From contig CAZOWX010000001.1 in NCBI GenBank assembly GCA_964583795.1, positions 1-64,000 of the forward strand: a stretch of 64,000 nucleotides of DNA, read 5' to 3'. Under the pieces are notes generated by a model, which made no database searches, was not told the DNA's origin, and worked only from the letters and a program-made list of their open reading frames with translations. This DNA comes from JBDTME01 sp964583795 (GTDB taxonomy: Bacteria; Patescibacteriota; Microgenomatia; UBA1400; PJMF01). The translations under genes were made by a program, and so were the position numbers. Below are positions 42,964 to 52,451 of this stretch, piece after piece. How positions within the stretch are numbered: the first letter of the stretch is position 1; each line of letters begins with the position of its first letter.

Positions 42964-45845
42964 AAAAAATAGTGTTACTACTTACTATCGCTGTACTCAC
43001 GTGGGTCAACTTTCACACCTATCTTGATTCACGCTTCCCTTACACCAATGATGGAGAAAATCATCTCGCTCGATTTGCCAACTATAGAATTGCTTTGAAG
43101 GAAGGGCAAATTCCTCCTCGTTTCGCTCCCAATTTAATTAACCACTATGGCTATCCGGTCTTTAATTTTAACTATCCACTAGCCAACATTCTCTCGTTAC
43201 CGCTAAGCGCTGTAAAGCTCAATCCAGAGCTCTCATTTAAGCTTATTGCGGTGAGTGCTTATGTGTTTGGATTGATAGGGATGATGCTGCTGTTGTCAAA
43301 ACGCACACAATCAACCAAAGCAATACTACTTGGGTTGGTCGTTTTTGGAACAGCACCCTATTTTGCTAATACCATCCTTTTCCGTGGGAGCATAGGTGAG
43401 CTGCTCGCTTTGACTATCCTTCCATGGGTACTACTCACAATTCACAAAACGATTGAGAATCATCGGTTTTCGGTATCGACTGTCATCATCTGGTCAGTTT
43501 TTTTGCTGAGTCACAACGTTAGTGTCGTCATTTCTATTCCATTTTTACTTGCATACACATTTTTTATGATGTATCAGAGCAAGAAAATAACTACTTTTTT
43601 TTCCTTACTAAAAATGAGCGTAGCTTCGATAGGATTAACGTTGTGGTTTTGGCTACCAGCTTTAGCTGAAGCAGATGAGACCGTCGTGCGATCGGCAGCA
43701 ATCGCGAATCAATTTTTTCAACACTTCCCAACAACACAGGAGTTATTGTTTGGTCAGTTACGTTTTGGTTTTTCCGAGATTGGCCCGGTCGATTCACTGG
43801 GGATGCAACTAGGAGTCGTTGTAACGGTGAGTATTTTCTTAAGTATGCTCGCAGCGATAAAACTACTGATTACTAAACAAAAAATTTCTAAACGGATATT
43901 TTTTTTATTCTCAACAGTACTGCTGTTAATCTTTTTACAACTCGATCTCTCATCATTTATTTGGAAACTCATTTCTCCGCTTCAGATTATTCAATTCCCG
44001 TGGCGACTCGCGCTACTCACGACGCTGGTCACACCACTTTTATTGATTGAAGTGATTCCGTACCTTTCTCGAAAGCTACTGTATTTGGTCGGCATGTTTG
44101 CATTGATGAGTGTATATCTTATTGCGCAACTCACACCAATCGATTACTTTCATAAAGAGCAAATCGAGTATGATTTATTCTCACAAAGCACTTCGACACA
44201 AAATGAGAATCGTACGAAAAATTTTAGTTATATTGAAATTGGTGATTGGAAGCCAACAGCAATAATAGAAGGGAATGGGAGAAGTGATGTTCGAGTGTGG
44301 ACTGGATCTCACAGGTTTTATAAGCTTAACTTACAATCAACAAGTCTTATTATCGAGCCAACGATGAATTTTTTAGGGTGGGAGACAACGGTCATAGACA
44401 AATCAGGCAAAAAAGAATCCATCAGGTACATCGATAATAATCACACTCAGGGCCGAATTGCTTTTGAACTACCAAGCGGTGAGTATGAAGTGCGGTCAAG
44501 ATTTACCCAAAATACTATTGCTCGAAAGATGGGGAACTCACTTTTTGTCGTGACACTTACACTGTTGATCGGGTTTTTTATCATCCGAAACAAGGTCTAT
44601 ACAAGAACAATAGCAACATTTCGATCGCTAGCTGATACCCAAAAACTCATCGTGATTGCCACAATCTGGTGGGTTTTTCTCTTTATTATCGGAGCAGTTG
44701 CGCATTTCGCAATCCCCTTCACCAATACATTTTCTACCTATGCTGTACAGGAAGCCTCTCAATTACCGGACTGGTTTAAACATTGGGGAAACTTTGATGG
44801 GGGATCGTATATGATTATTTCTGAAAAAGGCTATCTTGGGATCGGTCTTATTCAGGCGTACTTTCCTGCCTATCCAATCATACTCAAGATCGTAACCGAT
44901 AGACTTTCTTTTTTGGTTCCTTTGTTTGAAATTTCAATCCTTGATGTTCGCTTCATTAGCGGGATAGGCATTAACTTTATACTGACAATACTGCTATTTG
45001 TTGTCGCTAACCGATATTTTTCACTCCGATTCTCAATGCGGCAACGAACGAATATATTAATAGGTTTTCTCCTTTTTCCAACGGCGTTTTTTATTCATGC
45101 TCTGTACACGGAAACATTTTTTCTTTTCTTGCTGGTCCTGAGTCTCTATTTTTATCATAAAAAAAAGTTGAAATTGTTGTCGATAACGCTGATAGGGCTG
45201 ACTGCTACTCGCATTGTGGGGATTGTTCTGGTCCCAGCACTCGTTCTTGATTTACTTTTTAGCTATAAGTGGGACTCGAAAAAATCTGTTATTAAACAAG
45301 TAGCACTATTCACTCGACAACACTTTCAAACAATTACTGCCATTGTAATTGGTGGGAGCGGCTTAGCACTCTACATGTGGTATCTTTGGATGAATTTTCA
45401 GGATCCACTGTACTTTTTTCATGTTCAGTCATCATTTGGAGCAGGCAGACAACAATCAATTGTGACATTTCCTCAAGTTGTCTGGAGATATATTAAAATT
45501 TTGTGGACAGCCCGTCCATTTAACTTGATGTATTTCAATTACCTCCAAGAGTTTCTGTTTACAATGGGAACACTTTTAATTTTAGTCATTGCCTTCATCA
45601 AAAGAAAGCAACTAAACATTTCATTACCTGAACTGTTTTTTAGCATCGGGGCGTTCTTTCTGCCTACGTTAACTGGAAATTTTTCGAGTATGCCCCGGTA
45701 TGTACTTGTTTGTTTGCCAATTTTTATTGTCACGAGCCGGTTGTTTGAAAAATCGAAACTCGTGAAATATATTTACGTCACACTAAGCACATGTTTAGCT
45801 TGTATGAATATTATTTTGTTTATCCAGGGACACTGGGTCGCCTAA
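42960..45845 (+). CDS. Large fused membrane protein: YfhO/PTPS-related GT-C half plus PIG-V-like mannosyltransferase half
   Basis: A 961-residue protein made of two membrane parts. The first half (about 1-540) resembles the gene at 25771: FPYTNDGENHLARFANYRIALKEGQIPPRF, YGYPVFNFNYPLAN, a soluble region with FLGWETTV at the usual C-terminal place, and a closing span. The second half (about 555-961) looks like the PIG-V family of GT-C mannosyltransferases: WGNFDGGSYMIISEKGY, then YFPAYPIILK and LYTETFFLFLLVLSLY. Each half alone has normal family length, so this is a true fusion. No other fusion of this pair is known to me. It is coupled by ATGA to the GT4 gene before it. Confidence 0.75.
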   Translation: MKKIVLLLTIAVLTWVNFHTYLDSRFPYTNDGENHLARFANYRIALKEGQIPPRFAPNLINHYGYPVFNFNYPLANILSLPLSAVKLNPELSFKLIAVSAYVFGLIGMMLLLSKRTQSTKAILLGLVVFGTAPYFANTILFRGSIGELLALTILPWVLLTIHKTIENHRFSVSTVIIWSVFLLSHNVSVVISIPFLLAYTFFMMYQSKKITTFFSLLKMSVASIGLTLWFWLPALAEADETVVRSAAIANQFFQHFPTTQELLFGQLRFGFSEIGPVDSLGMQLGVVVTVSIFLSMLAAIKLLITKQKISKRIFFLFSTVLLLIFLQLDLSSFIWKLISPLQIIQFPWRLALLTTLVTPLLLIEVIPYLSRKLLYLVGMFALMSVYLIAQLTPIDYFHKEQIEYDLFSQSTSTQNENRTKNFSYIEIGDWKPTAIIEGNGRSDVRVWTGSHRFYKLNLQSTSLIIEPTMNFLGWETTVIDKSGKKESIRYIDNNHTQGRIAFELPSGEYEVRSRFTQNTIARKMGNSLFVVTLTLLIGFFIIRNKVYTRTIATFRSLADTQKLIVIATIWWVFLFIIGAVAHFAIPFTNTFSTYAVQEASQLPDWFKHWGNFDGGSYMIISEKGYLGIGLIQAYFPAYPIILKIVTDRLSFLVPLFEISILDVRFISGIGINFILTILLFVVANRYFSLRFSMRQRTNILIGFLLFPTAFFIHALYTETFFLFLLVLSLYFYHKKKLKLLSITLIGLTATRIVGIVLVPALVLDLLFSYKWDSKKSVIKQVALFTRQHFQTITAIVIGGSGLALYMWYLWMNFQDPLYFFHVQSSFGAGRQQSIVTFPQVVWRYIKILWTARPFNLMYFNYLQEFLFTMGTLLILVIAFIKRKQLNISLPELFFSIGAFFLPTLTGNFSSMPRYVLVCLPIFIVTSRLFEKSKLVKYIYVTLSTCLACMNIILFIQGHWVA

Positions 45846-45876
45846 ATACAAAATTCTTAACAAAAAATCGATGATT

Positions 45877-45882
45877 GAGGAG
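45877..45882 (+). promoter_or_regulatory. Shine-Dalgarno sequence deciding the epimerase start
   Basis: GAGGAG, four bases before the ATG at 45887. It is one of the few clear ribosome binding sites in the window and argues against the TTG at 45875 in the same frame. Confidence 0.7.
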
Positions 45883-45886
45883 CACT

Positions 45887-46825
45887 ATGTCACAAAAAAT
45901 TATTGTTACCGGTGGAAGCGGCTTCTTAGGCACACATCTTTGTCGCTCGTTGCAAAAAGAGGGGTATGCGGTCCTCAACATTGATTTAAAAGAGAGCAGT
46001 GAAGTACAAACCATCATTGCCGATATCAGAGATGAAAAAGCAATGCACGAATACATCAAAGATGCCGCTGCAGTTTTTCACCTAGCGGCACTAATTGAAG
46101 CAGGTGAGTCGGTAAAATTTCCTCAAAAATTTATTGACTATAATGTTTCTGGCACAGTAAGCGTACTTGAAGCGATGAGAGCAAATAGCATTCCTCTGTT
46201 TTTATTTTCCTCAAGTGCTGCTATCTACGGCGAACCTCTGAGAGTTCCAATTGAGGAAGATGACAGAACTTTGCCTATTAATCCATACGGAATGACCAAG
46301 CTTGCCATGGAAGCTCTAGTATCTTCTTATGTTTCCAGTTTTCAGATGACTGGAGTCGCTTTGCGGTATTTTAATTTGTATGGACCAGAAGAACATCATC
46401 AGCCAGAATCTCATGCAATTCCGCGGTTTATTCGTCAAATTTATCACGGTGAGGAAGTAACAATCTGGGGAAGTGGGGAGTATCAAAGAGACTTTATTCA
46501 TATTTCAGATGTTGTCAGTGCCCATACATTGGCACTACGCTACGCCTTAGAGCACCCAAAACAGTACCACTACTACAATATATCAACAGAGATTCCGAAA
46601 AGCGTCATTGACGTCATTCACATGGTCGAAAAAGCAATGGGGAAGACAGCCAATATCACTCATTATCCTGATCGACCCGGCGATCCACTGATCCTGGTGG
46701 CTAAAAGTCAAAAAGCCAGGAATGATCTTAACTGGGTACCGCAGATGAAAATTGAAGATGGAATTGCCCAAACTGTTGAGTACTTTGTCAATCTCTGGAA
46801 AAATCAACCACCTAAAGATTTTTAA
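45887..46825 (+). CDS. NAD-dependent sugar epimerase, UDP-glucose 4-epimerase-like
   Basis: An extended short-chain dehydrogenase of 312 residues. The NAD-binding motif VTGGSGFLGTH is at the N-terminus, followed by LAALIEAGESVKFP, FSSSAAIYGEP (catalytic serine), the active-site YGMTK, and RYFNLYGPEEHHQPESHAIPRF, as in GalE-type UDP-glucose 4-epimerases. It would supply a nucleotide sugar such as UDP-galactose or UDP-GalNAc to the transferases around it. A GAGGAG site fixes the start. The gene ends the plus-strand run and overlaps the convergent GT2-GT2 gene by 14 bases. Exact sugar is uncertain. Confidence 0.87.
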   Translation: MSQKIIVTGGSGFLGTHLCRSLQKEGYAVLNIDLKESSEVQTIIADIRDEKAMHEYIKDAAAVFHLAALIEAGESVKFPQKFIDYNVSGTVSVLEAMRANSIPLFLFSSSAAIYGEPLRVPIEEDDRTLPINPYGMTKLAMEALVSSYVSSFQMTGVALRYFNLYGPEEHHQPESHAIPRFIRQIYHGEEVTIWGSGEYQRDFIHISDVVSAHTLALRYALEHPKQYHYYNISTEIPKSVIDVIHMVEKAMGKTANITHYPDRPGDPLILVAKSQKARNDLNWVPQMKIEDGIAQTVEYFVNLWKNQPPKDF

Positions 46826-48356
46826 GTATTCCGGATAGATTTTTCAGTCGCTCCAGTAAAATCACCGGAGAGTTCATCAGCAGGTCTGTTAGTGTCCAGT
46901 TTTTCATTACCACTAACCACCAATTTTTGGCATCAAGGAAATATTTATACACACCCCAGTTTTTCGAACTTGAGTGTTTTGCATGAATCACTCGAGAAGA
47001 GCTCGACACAACATTATGGTATCCAGCTCTTCTCAAACGAAGACTCAAATCAATATCTTCAAGGTATGATCCAAACTTCTCATCAAATAACCCCACCTTT
47101 TCTAAAGCGTCAGCATTGTAGAGCACACAGGCTGCATTGGTCGCGGGAACCACTGTTGTTTTGTTTTTGGGTATTGTAGTGATTGGAACTGCTTTTCCCT
47201 TTTTAACTACTTCAACTCCTGCCGATTCAAGTTGTTCGTTTAAATCATAAATAAGTGGATTCAAGGAACCAATTTGTTTCGTCATTGATTTAAGTAACTC
47301 TTCAATACTTCGCTCATTGCCTATCACATCATCATTTATTGTTCCCACATACTCAGTCGTAGCCACCCGAAATCCAATATTGACCGTCGCTGCAAATCCA
47401 CGATTGTTATCAATAGGAATAAATCGAACATCTGGATATAAAGCCCGCATTCGCCAGATTTGTTTCCAGTTTAGGGCTGAAGTAACGATAATTAGCTGCG
47501 TTTGTCTTAAAAATGTATAATTCGCATGTAAAAAGTCAGTCAACAAAGCAGCTTTTATATTGGGAACAACGAAGCTAGCTCCTTGATGAAGAATCGGATA
47601 TCCATGCCTATCGGAGAATCGACGAACAACACTTTGTCTCAATATGAGTTGTTGCCAAGCAGAAAAATACTTGCGAGAAAATATATCCAGTGATTGAAAA
47701 AACAACTCCCGCTGAAGATATGGTTTCAATCGACTAATACTACCTGCCCCTTTATGCTCAACACTCAATGGCGCAAATCCTGTCCTGTATCCAGAAGCTA
47801 CTAATCGCATCGTTAAGTCACTATCTTCAAACCATAAAAAAAACCGCTCATCCCATCCACCAATTTTCTCTAAAGCTGATCGTCGAACTAAAACGCAACC
47901 ACCTACGAGCGTTTTTTGCTTCAACTGTTGATGCTTTACTACATGAAGAGGAGTAAACTCAGAAAGTAAGGCTTCAAAAGTTGGTAGCGGTTTTTGATAC
48001 CGCTCATCTGTAAATGTTGGCGAAACAGCATCAAGTTGGTTTTTTTCAGCATAGTGAAATAATTCTTCTATCTCAGATCCACTAATAAAAACGTCAGGGT
48101 TTAAAAACAGCACCCATCTGCCGCTAGTGGCCACTATGCCTTGATTAGCTGCATGTGCAAAGCCTTCATTCCATCGATTTTGCAGCCACTGCACTTTTGG
48201 GAACCGCTTTTTCAACTCACTCATATTGCTCAATGAACTGTTGTCAACAACAGTAATCTCGTAAGAATCAATGCCTGGATACAATCGAGATAAACTCTTT
48301 TTCAAATCATCCGGAGAGTGATAATGAATGATAACAATCGAAATGTTTGCTTTCAT
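46812..48356 (-). CDS. Double-domain GT2 glycosyltransferase
   Basis: A 514-residue protein with two GT2 domains in tandem. Domain 1 (about 1-245): ISIVIIHYHSP, ITVVDNSS, WNEGFAHAANQGI, FLNPDVFISG and FFLWFEDSDLTMRLVASGY. Domain 2 (about 265-500) starts with a degenerate first strand but has FIPIDNNRGFAATVNIGF, TINDDVIGNE and GSYLEDIDLSLRLRRAGYH. Both have an acidic pair at the DXD place and the ED motif near the end, as in rhamnosyltransferase-like GT2 enzymes. It may add two residues in turn. Its start overlaps the flippase stop as ATGA on the same strand. Confidence 0.83.
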   Translation of the reverse strand: MKANISIVIIHYHSPDDLKKSLSRLYPGIDSYEITVVDNSSLSNMSELKKRFPKVQWLQNRWNEGFAHAANQGIVATSGRWVLFLNPDVFISGSEIEELFHYAEKNQLDAVSPTFTDERYQKPLPTFEALLSEFTPLHVVKHQQLKQKTLVGGCVLVRRSALEKIGGWDERFFLWFEDSDLTMRLVASGYRTGFAPLSVEHKGAGSISRLKPYLQRELFFQSLDIFSRKYFSAWQQLILRQSVVRRFSDRHGYPILHQGASFVVPNIKAALLTDFLHANYTFLRQTQLIIVTSALNWKQIWRMRALYPDVRFIPIDNNRGFAATVNIGFRVATTEYVGTINDDVIGNERSIEELLKSMTKQIGSLNPLIYDLNEQLESAGVEVVKKGKAVPITTIPKNKTTVVPATNAACVLYNADALEKVGLFDEKFGSYLEDIDLSLRLRRAGYHNVVSSSSRVIHAKHSSSKNWGVYKYFLDAKNWWLVVMKNWTLTDLLMNSPVILLERLKNLSGILKNL

Positions 48357-49543
48357 GTTTGTCTCAGTTTAAGATGCACAAAGTATAGATTGATGAGTAA
48401 TCCGGTGCACTCAGTTCCCAACATTACCCAAGCCGCCCCGATACCACCAGCTATCGGAACTATAAGCACATTTAATCCTAAATTTACTACTGTATTTGCT
48501 ATTCCCCAAGGCAAAAACTGTTTTATTAGTCTAGAACTTTGCACAATCGTACTCAATGGAGAGTTTACAAATAGCACTATAGTTACGAGTGAAAATACCT
48601 TGACAATCTCTTGAGAAGAAGCGTAGGCATCACCAAGCAATCCTTTGGTTAACAATGCGCTAAGTACCCAAAGCACACCTGCAGTCACTACACCGGTTAT
48701 CCCCATAAGAAGCGTTAACATACCAATTTGCCGGCGCGTCATACTCCCTGATTGAGCAGATAAATGAAACAAGTTTTGTCCAATAGTATTGGGAAGTAAG
48801 CTCACAGCATCAAGATAACGGTAAGCAGCAGAGTACAATCCCAATGCACTATGACCCAACTTTGATTCCAATATCATCGCATCACCTCTACTATACACTG
48901 CCGATGTTACGATCAACGAAGCATACGCACTTGATTCACTCAAAACTTTTTGAAGTTCATGAAATGAACATCGGCGTAATGTGTAATACTGGGATGGTAT
49001 ATACCAAAAAAGAGTAAACAATGAGCTAAGTAAGAAACTGGCGTATATTTGAAACAAAGTCAGACTGTGCGCAAAAAAAAGTAGAAGTAGAAACGGAGCA
49101 AAATATTTTGATAATTGTTTTAGCGCAATGTAAATGGGTTGCTTGTGCACTAAGTAATAGGCATCAACAATACTAGTCAAAGCTTCTGGAATCAGTAACA
49201 ATAAACCAATAGTCAATTCAAGAAACGAAAAAACCCGAAACATACTGACGTACACAGCAAAAATAACCATCGCCACTAGCAAAGTGACCAAGCGAGCTTG
49301 AGCACTCTTGCAAATAAGCTCTTGTTCTTTGTCTTTCGACCAATGCACTTGAAACCATTGAATGAGTCCCCAATCAAAGATGAGGGTGAGCAGTGAGATA
49401 ACAATCATAAAATAGGAAAACTTACCAAAAATTTCAGGTTCAAGAACGCGTGCAAAAAAAATAAACAAAGCAGTTGAAAATAACTTCACAAGTAGTAAAC
49501 CAGAAAAGTGGGCCCCTGAGCGAACAAGCAGTTTTCGTACCAT
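48353..49543 (-). CDS. Polysaccharide flippase (MOP superfamily), short form
   Basis: A 396-residue polytopic protein of the oligosaccharide flippase family. It opens with LLVRSGAHFSGLLLVKLFSTALFIFFARVLEPEIFGKF, matching the family start, and has about eleven or twelve spans, slightly fewer than the 502-residue copy at 27457. It is followed by the double GT2 gene with an ATGA overlap, so the two probably act on the same glycan. A 77-base gap separates it from the GT39-type gene upstream. Confidence 0.82.
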   Translation of the reverse strand: MVRKLLVRSGAHFSGLLLVKLFSTALFIFFARVLEPEIFGKFSYFMIVISLLTLIFDWGLIQWFQVHWSKDKEQELICKSAQARLVTLLVAMVIFAVYVSMFRVFSFLELTIGLLLLIPEALTSIVDAYYLVHKQPIYIALKQLSKYFAPFLLLLFFAHSLTLFQIYASFLLSSLFTLFWYIPSQYYTLRRCSFHELQKVLSESSAYASLIVTSAVYSRGDAMILESKLGHSALGLYSAAYRYLDAVSLLPNTIGQNLFHLSAQSGSMTRRQIGMLTLLMGITGVVTAGVLWVLSALLTKGLLGDAYASSQEIVKVFSLVTIVLFVNSPLSTIVQSSRLIKQFLPWGIANTVVNLGLNVLIVPIAGGIGAAWVMLGTECTGLLINLYFVHLKLRQT

Positions 49544-49620
49544 ACAAATACGCTTAACAAGCGTCTCAAAACAGATGAGTACTGTAAGTATAGCAGCTTG
49601 GAAAAGAGTTAGGGAAATAG

Positions 49621-51165
49621 CTATTCAAATCCCCAGCTGTAAAGTGTCCCGGGCCAGATTGAGTAGGGATTATCATCAAGAGGATAATGGTCAAGGTGTA
49701 TTTCTTTGCGTAAATATTGTTGAGCAAACTCTACGACGTCTGCGGGTAACGAGCTGTCATCAATCCAAACAAAACCGTGTTGATACTGATTCATCACTTT
49801 TTGAAAATCATCAAGTGACCCTACAAATCGAATCGCTGGGCTTGAAAAATTAGGAAGTACTTTTTCACTATTGAGCAAAGAGACTGCAGTTGTTTTTGCC
49901 AAACCATTTACCGTCCCTTGCTCATTTTCCCAATGAAAATAAAACATGTTTGGATTTTCATATCCCAAGTACCATCTGGCTCGATCTGGCCAGGTATCTA
50001 CAATTGCGACTGGCTGCGAACTGCTCATAACTTTTTGTTTTATGATTGAGTACACCAGATCATAATCAAGCAAAGCAATTTCCCGCATATCGTGATTCAC
50101 AGAATAGTACGCTTTGGGTTTGATAACAAAAGTATCACCATTAGCAATAATAAATAGCGCGAGTAACAAAACAAACCCTGTTGCCTTTTTAGCCGCAATG
50201 CTGTGACTTACTGTTGCGAGCGCGAAACTTGCCAATATCAATATGAGTGGGTAGATCGGTAAAATGTACCGAGAAACGTATGGACCAAACACAAAACTGA
50301 CGAATACTAAGAAAAGTCCTGCTGGAACAACTAGTAAAAATGTACCTTTTTTGTAATGAAAAAAGTTCATCAAGACACCGAGTCCCGCCAAAAAGCTCAT
50401 CAAAGTATGTTCTCGCCATAAAAAGCTGTGATAGTACCACAAATTATTTGGGTGATTTCTCAAAGCAACTAACAAATTTGCGATAACTGTCCCACCACTA
50501 CCATTAAACAGCATTAAACCACCGAATATTCCCAAAACAGCAGCCCCATAGTGCCAATATCTTCGAAAAGTATTTAAAGAAAATAAATGCCAATGAAAAC
50601 CTAAATAAACGGCATGGAATATCATTCCGATCACAACAATCCAAAAGGTTGTATGGGTTACAATCCCAAGAATAATCAATGCTGTCAAATACAATAATTT
50701 TTTAACTTCAAAATGTTTCACTAAACGGTGATATGTCCACAAGCTCAGCAATATAAGTAACTGAAGCAGCATGTAACTTCTCGCTTGTCTGGACCAGGCG
50801 ATTTGAAAATAGGAAAAGGTCGCGAAAAGGCTTGCAGCAAGAGCAGTTTCACGATCATATAATGATCGGGCTAACAAAAAAACTGCAACAGGGATAGCAG
50901 ATCCAATCAATACTGAAGGTAAACGTGCCGCTCGTTCTGTTTGACCAAAAAGTTGAAAAAATAATGATACAAGCGCGTGTTGTGTCACATTGTGATGTTC
51001 AAATAACTCATCGTGTTGGGTAAACACAGACAAGCCAAATCGCTGGAATAATAACGCATTACGTGCTGTCGAAAATTCGTCAACCCAAAATGGAGTTTGC
51101 AGATTTGGAAGACGATAGAGCAGAGCAATCGCGAAAATCGCAATGAATAAGATTTTTTTAATCAT
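49621..51165 (-). CDS. GT39-type membrane glycosyltransferase
   Basis: A 514-residue PMT/ArnT-like GT-C enzyme, not part of the tandem cluster. The first loop has PFWVDEFSTARNALL (D29-E30); the second, YFQIAWSRQARSYML, carries the S-R-Q-x-R-x-Y motif common in this subgroup and shared with the gene at 60519 (YSQELRPYAL). About eleven spans, then a 130-residue soluble end. Its start overlaps the stop of the upstream flippase by four bases. Confidence 0.83.
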   Translation of the reverse strand: MIKKILFIAIFAIALLYRLPNLQTPFWVDEFSTARNALLFQRFGLSVFTQHDELFEHHNVTQHALVSLFFQLFGQTERAARLPSVLIGSAIPVAVFLLARSLYDRETALAASLFATFSYFQIAWSRQARSYMLLQLLILLSLWTYHRLVKHFEVKKLLYLTALIILGIVTHTTFWIVVIGMIFHAVYLGFHWHLFSLNTFRRYWHYGAAVLGIFGGLMLFNGSGGTVIANLLVALRNHPNNLWYYHSFLWREHTLMSFLAGLGVLMNFFHYKKGTFLLVVPAGLFLVFVSFVFGPYVSRYILPIYPLILILASFALATVSHSIAAKKATGFVLLLALFIIANGDTFVIKPKAYYSVNHDMREIALLDYDLVYSIIKQKVMSSSQPVAIVDTWPDRARWYLGYENPNMFYFHWENEQGTVNGLAKTTAVSLLNSEKVLPNFSSPAIRFVGSLDDFQKVMNQYQHGFVWIDDSSLPADVVEFAQQYLRKEIHLDHYPLDDNPYSIWPGTLYSWGFE

Positions 51166-52424
51166 GTGACAGACCTCTTTGAAATAATAAATCTTCGTAT
51201 GACTTCGCCCACGTACACCAAGGCAAGCAACGAGTTGACAACAATGTTTATGACTAAAACATCACGAAGTGAGTGATGAACAGCAAAAATGGTAATGACC
51301 TGAACAATGACAGCGAGAATACCCAAAATAGCAAATCGGCTTTTTTGTGCCACAAAGTATTGAGAGTACAGATACATCAGCGAGTACATCGTCCCAAATA
51401 AGGCTGCTAACCAAACCAAATCTTGCACTTGTAAAAAACGTGACTTTGCAAATACCACTTGAATGACAAAGCTAGGAAACAATGAATAAAAAAACGTCAT
51501 ACCAAAACCAACAACGATAATCCCAACGGTCAGTAACAACAATATTGGTAAGGATTGGTGCTTGGTATCACTCCCTGTAAAAAAAGTATAACCAACCGTT
51601 GATAAGGGAGAAACAGCAAAAAAAATAATCTTTCCTAGCAGTGATAATGATGCATACAACCCTACCAAATCTCCGTCAAAAAATTTCTTGACCAAAATCA
51701 CATCAACATTTGAGAGTCCCACTATGCCTAAGGTCGTAAAAAGCGGAATTAAAATTGATTTTCGCCGTAAGTACTTTCTTAATTGAGCAAATTGGAGATT
51801 TTTTACTTGGTATGATGTTTTCTTCCGAATCATTTTTCTACCAATAAAATAGCTCAACACATAACTGAGAATAAACCCAACAAATAACCAGAACAGCTCA
51901 GGACGAATGACAACGACCAACACAAACAACGCCAACTTAATAAATGCACTCACAATTGAAAATATTCCGACTGACCAAAAAGTCTTGTATGACTGCAACA
52001 CTGAAGAATAAAAGCTGGTGAATATTCCGATAATTGAGCTGGCAATCACAAATGCCACCGCCATAATACTCATATTCCCTTTGAAGTACATTAACACAGC
52101 GACAACTGAAACTAACAATAGTAATGCCGGTGCAAACGTCCATAACTCTGTTTCAAGCCAGCGCTCAATTGACAAAGCGATGCTTGGTCTTCTCTCAGAT
52201 GACTCTCTGCCAATACGCGCAACGACAATCAAACCAAATGCAGTCAGAGGAACACTGAAAAAAATCAGATATGATAACGCGGTAGTGTACTCACCATACT
52301 CTGTTAATGTCAGGTAGCGAGCAACAAGCAAGTTATCCACATACGCAATCACACTGACTAACAAATTCGCTGCTGTAAAGATAAAACTTGAACGCAAAAA
52401 TGAATTATTCAACAAGCGTTTCAT
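51162..52424 (-). CDS. Polysaccharide flippase (MOP superfamily)
   Basis: A flippase of about 420 residues. It opens with LRSSFIFTAANLLVSVIAYVDNLLVARYLTLTEYGEYTTALSY, the standard family start, and has twelve or more spans. The frame opens at a TTG at 52448, but two ATGs at 52427 and 52424 are better starts; a weak TACTTT lies six bases before the second. The radical SAM gene ends 27 bases upstream of the ATG. With the GT39-type gene downstream (ATGA overlap) it probably forms an export and transfer pair. Confidence 0.83.
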   Translation of the reverse strand: MKRLLNNSFLRSSFIFTAANLLVSVIAYVDNLLVARYLTLTEYGEYTTALSYLIFFSVPLTAFGLIVVARIGRESSERRPSIALSIERWLETELWTFAPALLLLVSVVAVLMYFKGNMSIMAVAFVIASSIIGIFTSFYSSVLQSYKTFWSVGIFSIVSAFIKLALFVLVVVIRPELFWLFVGFILSYVLSYFIGRKMIRKKTSYQVKNLQFAQLRKYLRRKSILIPLFTTLGIVGLSNVDVILVKKFFDGDLVGLYASLSLLGKIIFFAVSPLSTVGYTFFTGSDTKHQSLPILLLLTVGIIVVGFGMTFFYSLFPSFVIQVVFAKSRFLQVQDLVWLAALFGTMYSLMYLYSQYFVAQKSRFAILGILAVIVQVITIFAVHHSLRDVLVINIVVNSLLALVYVGEVIRRFIISKRSVT

Positions 52425-52451
52425 CATAGCAAAGTAGTCCAAAGGCAACGA

